From an uncultured Slackia sp. (GTDB lineage Bacteria > Actinomycetota > Coriobacteriia > Coriobacteriales > Eggerthellaceae), in the NCBI GenBank assembly GCA_937895975.1, contig CALBLG010000174.1:1-6105 (forward strand): a stretch of 6,105 bases of DNA, written 5' to 3'. Position numbers and translations under genes: made by a program. Below are positions 1 to 5,635 of this stretch, piece after piece. Positions within the stretch are counted from its first letter, which is position 1; every line of letters starts with the position of its first letter. The notes beneath the pieces are model-generated. The model saw only the letters and a program-made list of their open reading frames with translations. It ran no database searches and had not been told where the DNA came from.

Positions 1-1530
1 GAACACCACCATCGACGCCACGGTGTACGAGCCGTGGATGGTCGAGATGTCGAAACACTCGATGCGCATGGGCGCGACGTCCATGGCCAGCGCGCTTTCC
101 AGCTGCAGCAGCGCGTCGTTGATGCGCTTATCCTCGTAATTCGTGCGCACCTTGTAGCGCATCAGCGTGTGCTGGGCGTTTTTGCATGCCATATCCAGCA
201 GGTCGCGCTTCTCGCCGCGCCGCGGAACCGTGAAGCGCACCTTCGCTCCATGCGCCGAATCGAGCTTGCCCGTGAGCCATTCCTCCATCGCGGCGGCGTC
301 TTCCAGCTCGCGCTCCACGATGACCTCGTGCGGGATAGACGTGGTTGCGTCGTAATAGCGCAGGAGGAACGTGTGCAGCAGGTCCTCGTCGGGCACGTCA
401 CGGCCGCGGTCGAGCACGAACTCATTGCCGTTCACGATGCGGCCCTCGCGCACCATGAACACGTGAACGCCCGCGATGGTTTCCTCGCGCGAAATGCCCA
501 CCACATCGGCGTTCAGGTTGCGCGTAGACACGGCATGCTGCTTGTCAGAGAGCGAGTTGATCGTATCGATGCGCGATTTAATGCGCCCCGCCCGCTCAAA
601 ATCCAGTTCGACGGCGGCGGCCTGCATATCGGCCGTGAGCTCGTCGACGAATTCTCGCCGGTTGCCGGCCAAAAAGCGCTCGATGCGCGCAACGTTCTGG
701 CGATATTGCTCGGGGGTCACGCGGCCGCAGCATGCGCCAGGCCCAAGCCCCACGTTCGCATCGAAGCACGGCCGCGTGCCCGCTTCCGACAAAAACGCGT
801 CGAGCGAGCCCGAATCCAGCTTGCGCTTCAACCGGCGCCACTCGGCGCAGCGCGACGCGCAAATGGGCACCACCTTGCGCGCGATGTCCACCAGCTGGCG
901 CGCGGCCCGGCTGTCGGTGTAGGGGCCGAAATACCGCGTGCCCTCCACGTGCTTCTCGCGCGTGTATTTGATGGCCGGAAACACGTCGCCCTTAGTGATG
1001 GCGATAAACGGGTAGCTTTTGTCGTCCTTGAAGTCGGCGTTGAAAAACGGCGAGAACTGGTTGATGAGGTTTTTCTCGAGCACCAGCGATTCGTGCTCGT
1101 TGTTTACCACCACGTATTCGAACGTGGACACCTGCTCGAGCATCATGGGGATTTTCGCGCGCTCGTCCTGGCCCATCACGTACTGCCTCATGCGCGCGCG
1201 CAGCTGTTTCGCCTTGCCGACGTAGATCACCTGGCCCGATGCGTCTTTCCACAGGTACACGCCAGGAAGCGTGGGCACGCTTTTCAGTTGCTCTTTCAGG
1301 CGGGCGATCTTCTCGTCGAACGTCTCGCGCGCAGGCGCGCCGCCCATGGCCACGCCGCCCGCGGCCGAAAGCGCCGAAGCCGTGTTCGTCGCCGCAGCCG
1401 CAGCATCGGAAACAGCCCCATGCCACGCCGCACCCTTCGGCATTGCAGGCGCTCCCGGCACAGAAGCCGCATCAGCCGATTCAGCATCTCCAGCCACGTC
1501 GTACTTAACGCGAGAGCCGCTGCGTGACAT
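1..1530 (-). CDS. uvrC: UvrABC excinuclease subunit C, 5' part (3' end outside window)
   Basis: UvrC makes both incisions around bulky DNA lesions after UvrA/UvrB loading, in the cytoplasm. The reading frame is open from ATG at 1530 to the window edge (510 codons; full-length UvrC is usually about 600-650). Domains in order: an Ala-rich extension (about 1-75); a GIY-YIG nuclease with GVY (90-92), IYVGKAK (102-108), likely catalytic Y103, R113 and E152, and DDKSYPFI from about 169; a Cys-containing loop (C224, C228, C255, C267, C268); a UvrB-binding UVR motif (about 293-327); and the start of the RNase H-like 5'-incision domain with ECFDIS, whose D494 is the first catalytic Asp. The remaining acidic/His residues and the C-terminal HhH pair are cut off. 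Relative to E. coli UvrC it has about 70 extra N-terminal residues and a longer Cys loop. The start at 1530 is favoured by GAAGG seven bases upstream and TAATG overlap with the glycosyltransferase gene; ATG at 1347 (codon 62) lacks a clear ribosome site but would give a more normal N terminus. Confidence 0.96.
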   Translation of the reverse strand, partial: MSRSGSRVKYDVAGDAESADAASVPGAPAMPKGAAWHGAVSDAAAAATNTASALSAAGGVAMGGAPARETFDEKIARLKEQLKSVPTLPGVYLWKDASGQVIYVGKAKQLRARMRQYVMGQDERAKIPMMLEQVSTFEYVVVNNEHESLVLEKNLINQFSPFFNADFKDDKSYPFIAITKGDVFPAIKYTREKHVEGTRYFGPYTDSRAARQLVDIARKVVPICASRCAEWRRLKRKLDSGSLDAFLSEAGTRPCFDANVGLGPGACCGRVTPEQYRQNVARIERFLAGNRREFVDELTADMQAAAVELDFERAGRIKSRIDTINSLSDKQHAVSTRNLNADVVGISREETIAGVHVFMVREGRIVNGNEFVLDRGRDVPDEDLLHTFLLRYYDATTSIPHEVIVERELEDAAAMEEWLTGKLDSAHGAKVRFTVPRRGEKRDLLDMACKNAQHTLMRYKVRTNYEDKRINDALLQLESALAMDVAPMRIECFDISTIHGSYTVASMVVF

Positions 1531-1542
1531 TATTCAACCTTC
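1528..1542 (-). promoter_or_regulatory. uvrC ribosome site and TAATG stop/start overlap
   Basis: On the minus strand the last codons of the glycosyltransferase gene contain GAAGG (1538-1542), seven bases before the ATG at 1530. Its TAA stop (1532-1530) shares one base with that ATG. This arrangement is typical of translational coupling and supports the long uvrC start. No promoter was seen for uvrC alone. Confidence 0.65.
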
Positions 1543-2540
1543 GTCTCAACGCCGTCAGCGACCAGCGCTGGCATGGGCTTCCACGTTGTATCATGCAAAA
1601 TTTTGCGCGAATCGCGCCAGCCCGCAAACAGACGTTTGGTACCCGACGCGAAATGCGAACGGTCAACAATAAGGATGCGCGCGAATTCCTTCGCGAACGT
1701 GAGCAGCGTGCCCAAACCAAACGCGAAGCGTCGATAGTCACCATACAGTTGAAAATAGCGCGCCATATAGCCGCGGTTGCGCATGATGTAATAGCGGGTA
1801 TTGTCGCTCGTGGAGTTCAGCTGGCGCACCCCTGCGATATCCCAATTTTTCATCTCGCGCGTACGACGCATGATGAAGTCGGGCACAACGACCGGTTGGC
1901 ACACCTTCGACGCGCGGTAGCCATACATCGCGTCATCCCAATATAGGAAAAAGCGATTATCGGGAAAACCAATTTGTTTCACGACTTCGCGCGCGAATAG
2001 ACCGCCTTCAAAACAGGCGACGTTCATAGGACGTTCATCATCGAAGTTGAATGCGGCAGGCGCAAAGGGGTCGTAAATTCCCAGCGCCACGCTGAAGTGG
2101 TATTGCCAATAAAATGGACCGCCATCGTAGTCGTAGCGCGAGCCTTGGACAACCTGGTATTTGTCGGTCCACTTCGCCAGACGTGCCAAGCCTTCAGGTT
2201 CGATGGCCACATCATCGTCCATTACCCAAAACCATTGAGCGCCCAATTCATACGCGGCCTTCACGCCAGCCGAAAAACCGCCCGATCCGCCCAGGTTCTC
2301 GGGCTGAGGGCGATACGCCACACGGCTCGCCACGCCCGACTCATCCACGCCGCCATCGTCCCAAGCCGCATTCGCCTGTTCTTCAAACTCCGCAACAATA
2401 GCCATTGTGGACTGGGAATTCTCATTATCAACAACCACAATGCGCCACGGCGCCACCGTGGATTCAAGGATGGAATCGAACAATTTCCGAAGAAGCTCTT
2501 GCCGTTTGAAGGTTACAACGACAATGGCGACTTTTTCCAT
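1530..2540 (-). CDS. Family 2 glycosyltransferase (GlfT1/rhamnosyltransferase-like)
   Basis: A 336-residue cytoplasmic or membrane-associated GT-A fold enzyme predicted to move a sugar from a nucleotide-sugar donor onto a growing glycan, probably lipid-linked. The N terminus VAIVVVTFKR (4-13) and VVVDNENS (35-42) form the nucleotide-binding start of the fold. NLGGSGGFSAG (82-92) and the DDD metal site (108-110, in FWVMDDDV) are hallmarks of the COG1216 branch that includes galactofuranosyl- and rhamnosyltransferases. FFLYWDDAMYGYR (197-209) is the acceptor/catalytic-base region and YYIMRN (250-255) is also typical of this branch. No membrane segment is evident. The start at 2540 is chosen over an in-frame ATG at 2576 because an AGAGG/AGGCGGA ribosome site precedes it and homology begins there. 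It is the first gene of a minus-strand pair with uvrC. The exact sugar cannot be deduced. Confidence 0.92.
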   Translation of the reverse strand: MEKVAIVVVTFKRQELLRKLFDSILESTVAPWRIVVVDNENSQSTMAIVAEFEEQANAAWDDGGVDESGVASRVAYRPQPENLGGSGGFSAGVKAAYELGAQWFWVMDDDVAIEPEGLARLAKWTDKYQVVQGSRYDYDGGPFYWQYHFSVALGIYDPFAPAAFNFDDERPMNVACFEGGLFAREVVKQIGFPDNRFFLYWDDAMYGYRASKVCQPVVVPDFIMRRTREMKNWDIAGVRQLNSTSDNTRYYIMRNRGYMARYFQLYGDYRRFAFGLGTLLTFAKEFARILIVDRSHFASGTKRLFAGWRDSRKILHDTTWKPMPALVADGVETKVE

Positions 2541-2545
2541 GTATA

Positions 2546-2554
2546 TCCGCCTCT
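2546..2554 (-). promoter_or_regulatory. Ribosome binding site deciding the glycosyltransferase start
   Basis: The minus strand reads AGAGGCGGA here: AGAGG ends nine bases and AGGCGGA five bases before the ATG at 2540. The upstream ATG at 2576 has no comparable site, and starting there would only add 12 residues before the conserved fold. Confidence 0.6.
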
Positions 2555-2618
2555 CGAAGCCATGCACCCACGCCACCGGCTATCTCGCCAATCGCTGTCA
2601 AGCGCAATCTTCGCCATA

Positions 2619-2630
2619 ATTACAAGTAAT
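2619..2630. repeat. Short palindrome ATTAC-AA-GTAAT in the divergent promoter region
   Basis: Two perfect 5-bp arms around AA. It overlaps the candidate -35 box (TTACAA) of the plus-strand promoter and lies just downstream of the candidate minus-strand -10. A repressor bound here could act on both directions. It is short, so chance is possible in this A/T-rich patch. Confidence 0.35.
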
Positions 2631-2648
2631 AACCGAAGCATGTATTAT
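2620..2648 (+). promoter_or_regulatory. Candidate sigma70-type promoter for the wecA-like gene
   Basis: TTACAA (2620-2625), a 17-bp spacer, then TATTAT (2643-2648, five of six to TATAAT). Transcription would start near 2655 and leave an untranslated leader of about 75 bases before the ATG at 2730. The -35 match is weak (three of six). Confidence 0.4.
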
Positions 2649-2649
2649 A
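2644..2649 (-). promoter_or_regulatory. Candidate -10 box for the glycosyltransferase-uvrC operon
   Basis: The minus strand reads a perfect TATAAT at 2649-2644. Transcription would start near 2637 with a leader of about 95 bases. No good -35 lies 16-18 bp upstream (GCTCAA at 17 bp). The box occupies almost the same base pairs as the plus-strand -10, so the two promoters would compete for polymerase. Confidence 0.38.
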
Positions 2650-2718
2650 GAATATCCGTTTGGTACTTGAGCGGGCGTCACAAGCCCCTCGCATTACTCC
2701 ATATACCTATCGACTTAC

Positions 2719-2724
2719 GAGGAG
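2719..2724 (+). promoter_or_regulatory. Ribosome binding site deciding the wecA-like start
   Basis: GAGGAG lies five bases before the ATG at 2730. The same frame stays open upstream to about 2097, but that part runs antisense to the glycosyltransferase gene and has no membrane or family similarity, so 2730 is taken as the real start. Confidence 0.75.
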
Positions 2725-2729
2725 CGTGC

Positions 2730-3902
2730 ATGACCTGGTTGCAATATGCCATCGTTGCGGCTGTTGCCTGCATTGCCACCATGGCGCTCGTCCCGGCCGT
2801 GAAGCGGCTGGCGTTCAAAATCGACGCTGTCGACTACCCCAGCGAGCGCCGCGTGAACAAAGAGCCCGTCGCGCGTTTCGGCGGCGTGGCCATGTTCGGC
2901 GGCCTCATCTGCGCGCTTGCCGTCATCGTGGTCGGCGTCGCGTTTTTCGGCTGGCACTTCCCGCTGCATTCGTTCGTCGAACACGACATCTCATATCCCG
3001 GAATCTTGGCGGGCATCACGCTGGCATTCCTGGTGGGCGTGGCCGACGACATATTCGATTTGAAACCGGCGCATAAATTCCTGGGGCAGATTATCGCGGC
3101 CGCCATCGTCGCCGCATCAGGGCTGCTGCTTACCGACATGATGAACCCCTTTGGCCATGAACAGCTCGTGTTCGGCTGGCTCGCCTACCCCATTACCGTG
3201 TTCTACCTGGTTGCGTTCTGCAATGTCATCAATCTGATCGACGGCCTCGACGGCCTGGCGTCGGGCATCACGGCCATCTCGGCCGCCACCATGGTGGTGT
3301 TCGCCGTGATTACCGTGCGCCCCGAAGCAACGTTCTTCGGCCTGGCACTCGTCGGAATTTGCCTGGGCTTTCTGCGCTACAACTTCCATCCGGCCAGCAT
3401 CTTCATGGGCGATTCTGGCTCCATCTTGCTGGGCATGTCCCTGGGCGTGGTATCCCTGTTCGCCACCACGAAGTCCACGCTGTTCGTGTCGCTTCTGATG
3501 CCCATCATCGTAGCCGGCGTGCCCGTCATCGACACCGCAGCAGCCATCATACGCCGCGCACGCCAGCACAAGTCGGTTATGCAAGCCGACCGCGGACACA
3601 TTCACCACCGCCTGCTTTCGGAAGGTTACAGCCAACGAACCACGGTGCTCATCATGTGGGGCTGGACGGCTATTTTGTCCATTTGCGCGCTGTTCATCAC
3701 GGAAATGCACGGCCTGTCGCGTCTGCCTTTCATATGCATCGCGTTGGGTGTTTCGGCGTTTTTCGTTATCAAGCTCAACCTGCTAGGCCCTGTGTTGCAG
3801 CACCATTACAATCCGCGCCCCGCCACGGGCAAAAAGCGCGCGAACGAGCAATTCAACGCCGCCTCGGGCGAGGTGCGCGTCCATGACGATTCCGCAAAGT
3901 AG
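2730..3902 (+). CDS. wecA: WecA/TagO-type polyprenyl-phosphate GlcNAc-1-phosphate transferase
   Basis: A 390-residue integral membrane enzyme of the MraY/WecA superfamily. It is predicted to transfer a sugar-1-phosphate (usually GlcNAc-1-P from UDP-GlcNAc) to polyprenyl phosphate, the first step in making wall teichoic acid, arabinogalactan-type or O-antigen-like polymers. Seen in order: a first membrane helix (about 4-22), PVARFGG (46-52), the substrate/metal motif DDIFDL (106-111), NVINLIDGLDGLASG (165-179), FMGDSGS (225-231) and HIHHRLL (290-296). The HIHHR loop is the carbohydrate-recognition signature of the GlcNAc-1-P branch and argues against MraY. Hydrophobic segments fill the rest, consistent with about 10-11 helices. 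The last 30 residues are a hydrophilic cytoplasmic-like tail. It heads a plus-strand unit with the deacetylase 71 bp downstream. The symbol is given at family level; tagO would be an equally fair name, and sugar specificity is inferred. Confidence 0.93.
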   Translation: MTWLQYAIVAAVACIATMALVPAVKRLAFKIDAVDYPSERRVNKEPVARFGGVAMFGGLICALAVIVVGVAFFGWHFPLHSFVEHDISYPGILAGITLAFLVGVADDIFDLKPAHKFLGQIIAAAIVAASGLLLTDMMNPFGHEQLVFGWLAYPITVFYLVAFCNVINLIDGLDGLASGITAISAATMVVFAVITVRPEATFFGLALVGICLGFLRYNFHPASIFMGDSGSILLGMSLGVVSLFATTKSTLFVSLLMPIIVAGVPVIDTAAAIIRRARQHKSVMQADRGHIHHRLLSEGYSQRTTVLIMWGWTAILSICALFITEMHGLSRLPFICIALGVSAFFVIKLNLLGPVLQHHYNPRPATGKKRANEQFNAASGEVRVHDDSAK

Positions 3903-3930
3903 CTGAATCGTCGCGTCTTCCCCACGTTTT

Positions 3931-3944
3931 CTCATTAGTATGAG
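3931..3944. repeat. Small hairpin CTCAT-TAGT-ATGAG between wecA-like and deacetylase genes
   Basis: A perfect 5-bp stem with a 4-base loop in the 71-bp gap, preceded by TTTT (3927-3930) and not followed by a T run on the plus strand, so it is not a convincing terminator. It sits 29 bases before the deacetylase ATG and could be an mRNA processing or operator site, or nothing. No clear promoter was seen in the gap, so co-transcription of the two genes is likely. Confidence 0.25.
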
Positions 3945-3973
3945 TTCAGCATTTCAAGGGGGAAGGAACAGGA

Positions 3974-5287
3974 ATGCCCAACAACGATGAAAAACAGCCC
4001 TCGACGCCCGAAGGCGCACAACCCTCGCAGTGGGAAATCGAAACCGAGCGGTCTTTGGAAGAAGCGCAGAGACGCCACGCACAAGCACGCTTTCAGCCCT
4101 TCATGACCGAAGAAGAGCACCGCCGCTACGACCGCGGTGCTTATGAGCACGCGCATGAACGTCGGGCCGCGAAGCAAAGACGTCGCAGAATCGCAATCAC
4201 TTCCACATGCGCGGCGATCGTTTTCACGTGCGCCATATGCTTTGGCATCGCGAAAACCGTCGGCAGCACGGGCACGCAACTCGCAGCCGACCAGCAGCAA
4301 GACGAACAGGCCGCTATTGCCCAAGACCAGCAGCAAAAATTCGAAGCTGCCGACGACCCGGGCGATATCATCATTGGCGTGAACGGCGATGTAGACACCT
4401 ATGTGCTGCGCGGCGAGTCGTACATCGAAGGCGGCGCGCATGCTGCGGCAGCCGATTCGGGCGTGCTGACGCCCGATATTCAGGCGAGCGGCGACGTGGA
4501 CACCAACACTGCGGGCGACTACACCGTAACGTATCGCGTTCAAGACGCAGCGGGTCACGTCGCGAAAGCCGAACGGCACGTGCACGTGGTCGACAGCATG
4601 GACACCATGAAAACCGGGGTTCCCGTGCTGATGTACCACTATGTGTACAGCGCCGACAATCCGCCAAGCGAGCTGAACGGCAATTACCTGCTGGACACGA
4701 AGCTCGACGAGCAGATGCAATACCTCAACGACAACGGGTACTACTACCCCTCGTTCCCTGAAGTTCAAGCGTTCATTCTGGGCAAGCACAGCCTGCCCGC
4801 GAAAAGCGTGGTGCTCACGTTCGACGACGGCGAAGACGGCACGCTGGGATTCCTCGATCAGCTGGCCGCCAAGCACAAAATCCCCGTTACGTCATTCATG
4901 ATTTGCAGCGACACCGCAGCCGCGGCGAACAAAGTCGTGCAATACGCAAGCCCTTACGTGGAATATGAGTCGCATTCCATTTCAATGCACCAGGCAGGCG
5001 GCACCGTCGGGCACGGTGGACGTATCTCAGCCATGACCAAAGATGAAATCGTGAGCGACCTGCGCGATAGCGCAACCATCGTAGGCAGCGGCCAGGCGTT
5101 CGCCTACCCCTTTGGCGATACCACGGCCGAAGGCCAGCAGGCCGTGACCGAGGCTGGCCTGTGCTGCGCGTTCACCACGAACAATGACTGGTGCTATATC
5201 GGCGACGACGTGACGGCGCTCAACCGTGTGCGCATTTCGGGCGAATACACCATGGACAGCTTTGCCATTCTTACCAGCGAAGAGTAG
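3974..5287 (+). CDS. Membrane-anchored polysaccharide deacetylase with Ig-like (DUF5011-type) domain
   Basis: A 437-residue, probably zinc-dependent NodB-fold (CE4) enzyme predicted to remove acetyl groups from N-acetylated sugars of a cell-surface glycan or peptidoglycan outside the membrane. Architecture: a charged cytoplasmic region (1-72) ending in a basic RRAAKQRRRR stop (63-72); one membrane helix (about 73-93) without a cleavage site; a Gln-rich linker (about 105-122); an Ig-like domain (about 133-207) with the DUF5011 pattern (TAGDYTVTYRVQDAAGH); and the deacetylase (about 215-437). Catalytic motifs: MYHYV (220-224), TFDDG (282-286, with D284/D285), HSISMH (H334 and H339) and FAYPFGD (376-382). 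The H-S-x3-H spacing resembles the PgaB/IcaB branch rather than the H-[ST]-x2-H of classical PgdA enzymes. GGAAGGA six bases before ATG 3974 sets the start. It probably shares an operon with the wecA-like gene and may modify the polymer that gene initiates. The substrate is inferred. Confidence 0.93.
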   Translation: MPNNDEKQPSTPEGAQPSQWEIETERSLEEAQRRHAQARFQPFMTEEEHRRYDRGAYEHAHERRAAKQRRRRIAITSTCAAIVFTCAICFGIAKTVGSTGTQLAADQQQDEQAAIAQDQQQKFEAADDPGDIIIGVNGDVDTYVLRGESYIEGGAHAAAADSGVLTPDIQASGDVDTNTAGDYTVTYRVQDAAGHVAKAERHVHVVDSMDTMKTGVPVLMYHYVYSADNPPSELNGNYLLDTKLDEQMQYLNDNGYYYPSFPEVQAFILGKHSLPAKSVVLTFDDGEDGTLGFLDQLAAKHKIPVTSFMICSDTAAAANKVVQYASPYVEYESHSISMHQAGGTVGHGGRISAMTKDEIVSDLRDSATIVGSGQAFAYPFGDTTAEGQQAVTEAGLCCAFTTNNDWCYIGDDVTALNRVRISGEYTMDSFAILTSEE

Positions 5288-5294
5288 GAGCGCC

Positions 5295-5455
5295 GTTGCT
5301 GCAAGAAAAGTAGAGTTATGCGCGAATTCTTTGGCCAGAATTGCTGAAAACGATTTCACAGTCAGCGAATCACCTGCAAAAAGCCAGAGCTAACTTCCTT
5401 GTTCGCGCGAAAATAAGGAAGCCATCGCGCACAACTCACGATTTCTTGCAACAAC
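5295..5455. repeat. 161-bp imperfect palindrome with 31-bp arms and structured core
   Basis: Arms 5295-5325 and 5425-5455 are complementary at 25 of 31 positions without gaps: a 14-bp outer helix with one mismatch (GTTGCTGCAAGAAA against TTTCTTGCAACAAC), a symmetric 4x4 mismatch, a 5-bp helix (GAGTT/AACTC), a 1x1 mismatch and a 7-bp helix (TGCGCGA/TCGCGCA). The 99-base core has further hairpins: AATTCT/AGAATT (5325-5330/5337-5342), GCTGA/TCAGC (5343-5347/5362-5366) and CTTCCTT/AAGGAAG (5394-5400/5415-5421), the last enclosing the 10-bp palindrome TTCGCGCGAA (5402-5411). It could be a MITE-like element, a structured RNA or an elaborate 3' UTR. No target-site duplication was found at its ends. 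Confidence 0.7.
5345..5358. promoter_or_regulatory. LacI/CcpA-like operator, site 1
   Basis: TGAAAACGATTTCA matches the catabolite-responsive element consensus TGWAARCGYTWNCW at all but one position and is a near-palindrome around the central CG. It lies in the core of the long palindrome, 278 bp before the next gene. The binding protein is unknown. Confidence 0.35.
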
Positions 5456-5502
5456 AAGCTTTTTAAGGGCGCGGTGAATTCGGAAATTGAACATTGCGTT
5501 TC

Positions 5503-5516
5503 TGAAAGCGTTTTCA
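5503..5516. promoter_or_regulatory. LacI/CcpA-like operator, site 2
   Basis: TGAAAGCGTTTTCA fits the TGWAARCGYTWNCW consensus at every position. It is 58 bp upstream of the TATAAT box of the next gene, a place where either an activator or a looping repressor could work. Its centre is 158 bp from the centre of site 1. Confidence 0.42.
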
Positions 5517-5574
5517 CGATTCTGCCGATTATCTGCATAGGCAATCTCGATGAAACGTGGGCAGGGCCAGGCAG

Positions 5575-5580
5575 TATAAT
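5575..5580 (+). promoter_or_regulatory. -10 box of the promoter for the last glycosyltransferase gene
   Basis: A perfect TATAAT with expected transcription start near 5587, giving a leader of about 50 bases. The -35 region (TGAAAC at 5551-5556 or GAAACG at 5552-5557) is poor, which fits a promoter that depends on an activator. Confidence 0.55.
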
Positions 5581-5600
5581 CGCGTAGTTTATGTAACCTG

Positions 5601-5612
5601 CGCGTTTACGCG
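5601..5612. repeat. Palindrome CGCGTTTACGCG in the leader of the last gene
   Basis: Two 5-bp arms (CGCGT/ACGCG) around TT, 14 to 25 bases downstream of the predicted transcription start and 13 bases before the GGAGG ribosome site. As DNA it is a good operator candidate; as RNA it would form only a 4-bp stem with a 4-base loop. Confidence 0.35.
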
Positions 5613-5625
5613 AGTTTCGATATAT

Positions 5626-5630
5626 GGAGG
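5626..5630 (+). promoter_or_regulatory. Ribosome binding site of the last glycosyltransferase gene
   Basis: GGAGG lies five bases before ATG 5636, in an A/T-rich stretch that should be unstructured. It fixes the start and suggests strong translation. Confidence 0.8.
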
Positions 5631-5635
5631 AAGAA

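Larger units (their letters stand above)
5295..5464 (+). terminator. Possible terminator of the deacetylase transcript
   Basis: The long stem starts seven bases after the deacetylase stop codon and is followed, after four bases (AAGC), by TTTTT at 5460-5464. A small alternative hairpin CTTG-CAACAA-CAAG (5445-5458) lies directly before the same T run. Classical intrinsic terminators are shorter and more GC-rich at the base, so the call is tentative. Confidence 0.35.
5288..5635. other. 348-bp gene-free region with palindromes, operator-like sites and promoter
   Basis: No convincing coding sequence is seen on either strand. It is visibly more A/T-rich than the genes on both sides. It contains a long imperfect palindrome beginning seven bases after the deacetylase stop, a T run at 5460-5464, two LacI/CcpA-like 14-mers, a TATAAT box and a strong ribosome site for the next gene. 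Its length and layout suggest that the deacetylase unit ends here and a new transcription unit starts. Confidence 0.7.

Noticed and set aside
34..1527. 497-codon open frame on the plus strand opposite uvrC
   Set aside because: It is the exact antisense of the uvrC codon frame, rich in His, Arg and Ala as expected from a mirror of GC-rich codons, with no recognisable domain. The minus strand shows unmistakable UvrC motifs.
2541..2576. Longer start for the glycosyltransferase at 2576
   Set aside because: It adds 12 residues that do not belong to the fold and has no ribosome site.
2596..2601. Perfect TTGACA on the minus strand upstream of the glycosyltransferase
   Set aside because: No -10-like hexamer occurs 16-18 bp downstream (CGGTGG at 17 bp), so it is unlikely to be a working -35 box.
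2097..2729. Upstream extension of the wecA-like frame by 211 codons
   Set aside because: It runs antisense through the glycosyltransferase and lacks family similarity; the ATG at 2730 has GAGGAG and begins with a proper membrane helix.
3117..3710. 197-codon minus-strand frame opposite the wecA-like gene
   Set aside because: His/Gly/Asp-rich mirror frame, no ribosome site or family features.
3935..4876. 313-codon open frame on the minus strand opposite the deacetylase
   Set aside because: Mirror frame without motifs; the plus strand has ordered catalytic motifs, a membrane anchor and a ribosome site.
5027..5359. 110-codon minus-strand frame at the deacetylase 3' end
   Set aside because: Mostly antisense to conserved deacetylase sequence, with no motif.
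5291..5459. Target-site duplication around the long palindrome
   Set aside because: The bases flanking the arms (CGCC on the left, AAGC on the right) do not match, so a recent transposition event is not supported by the ends.
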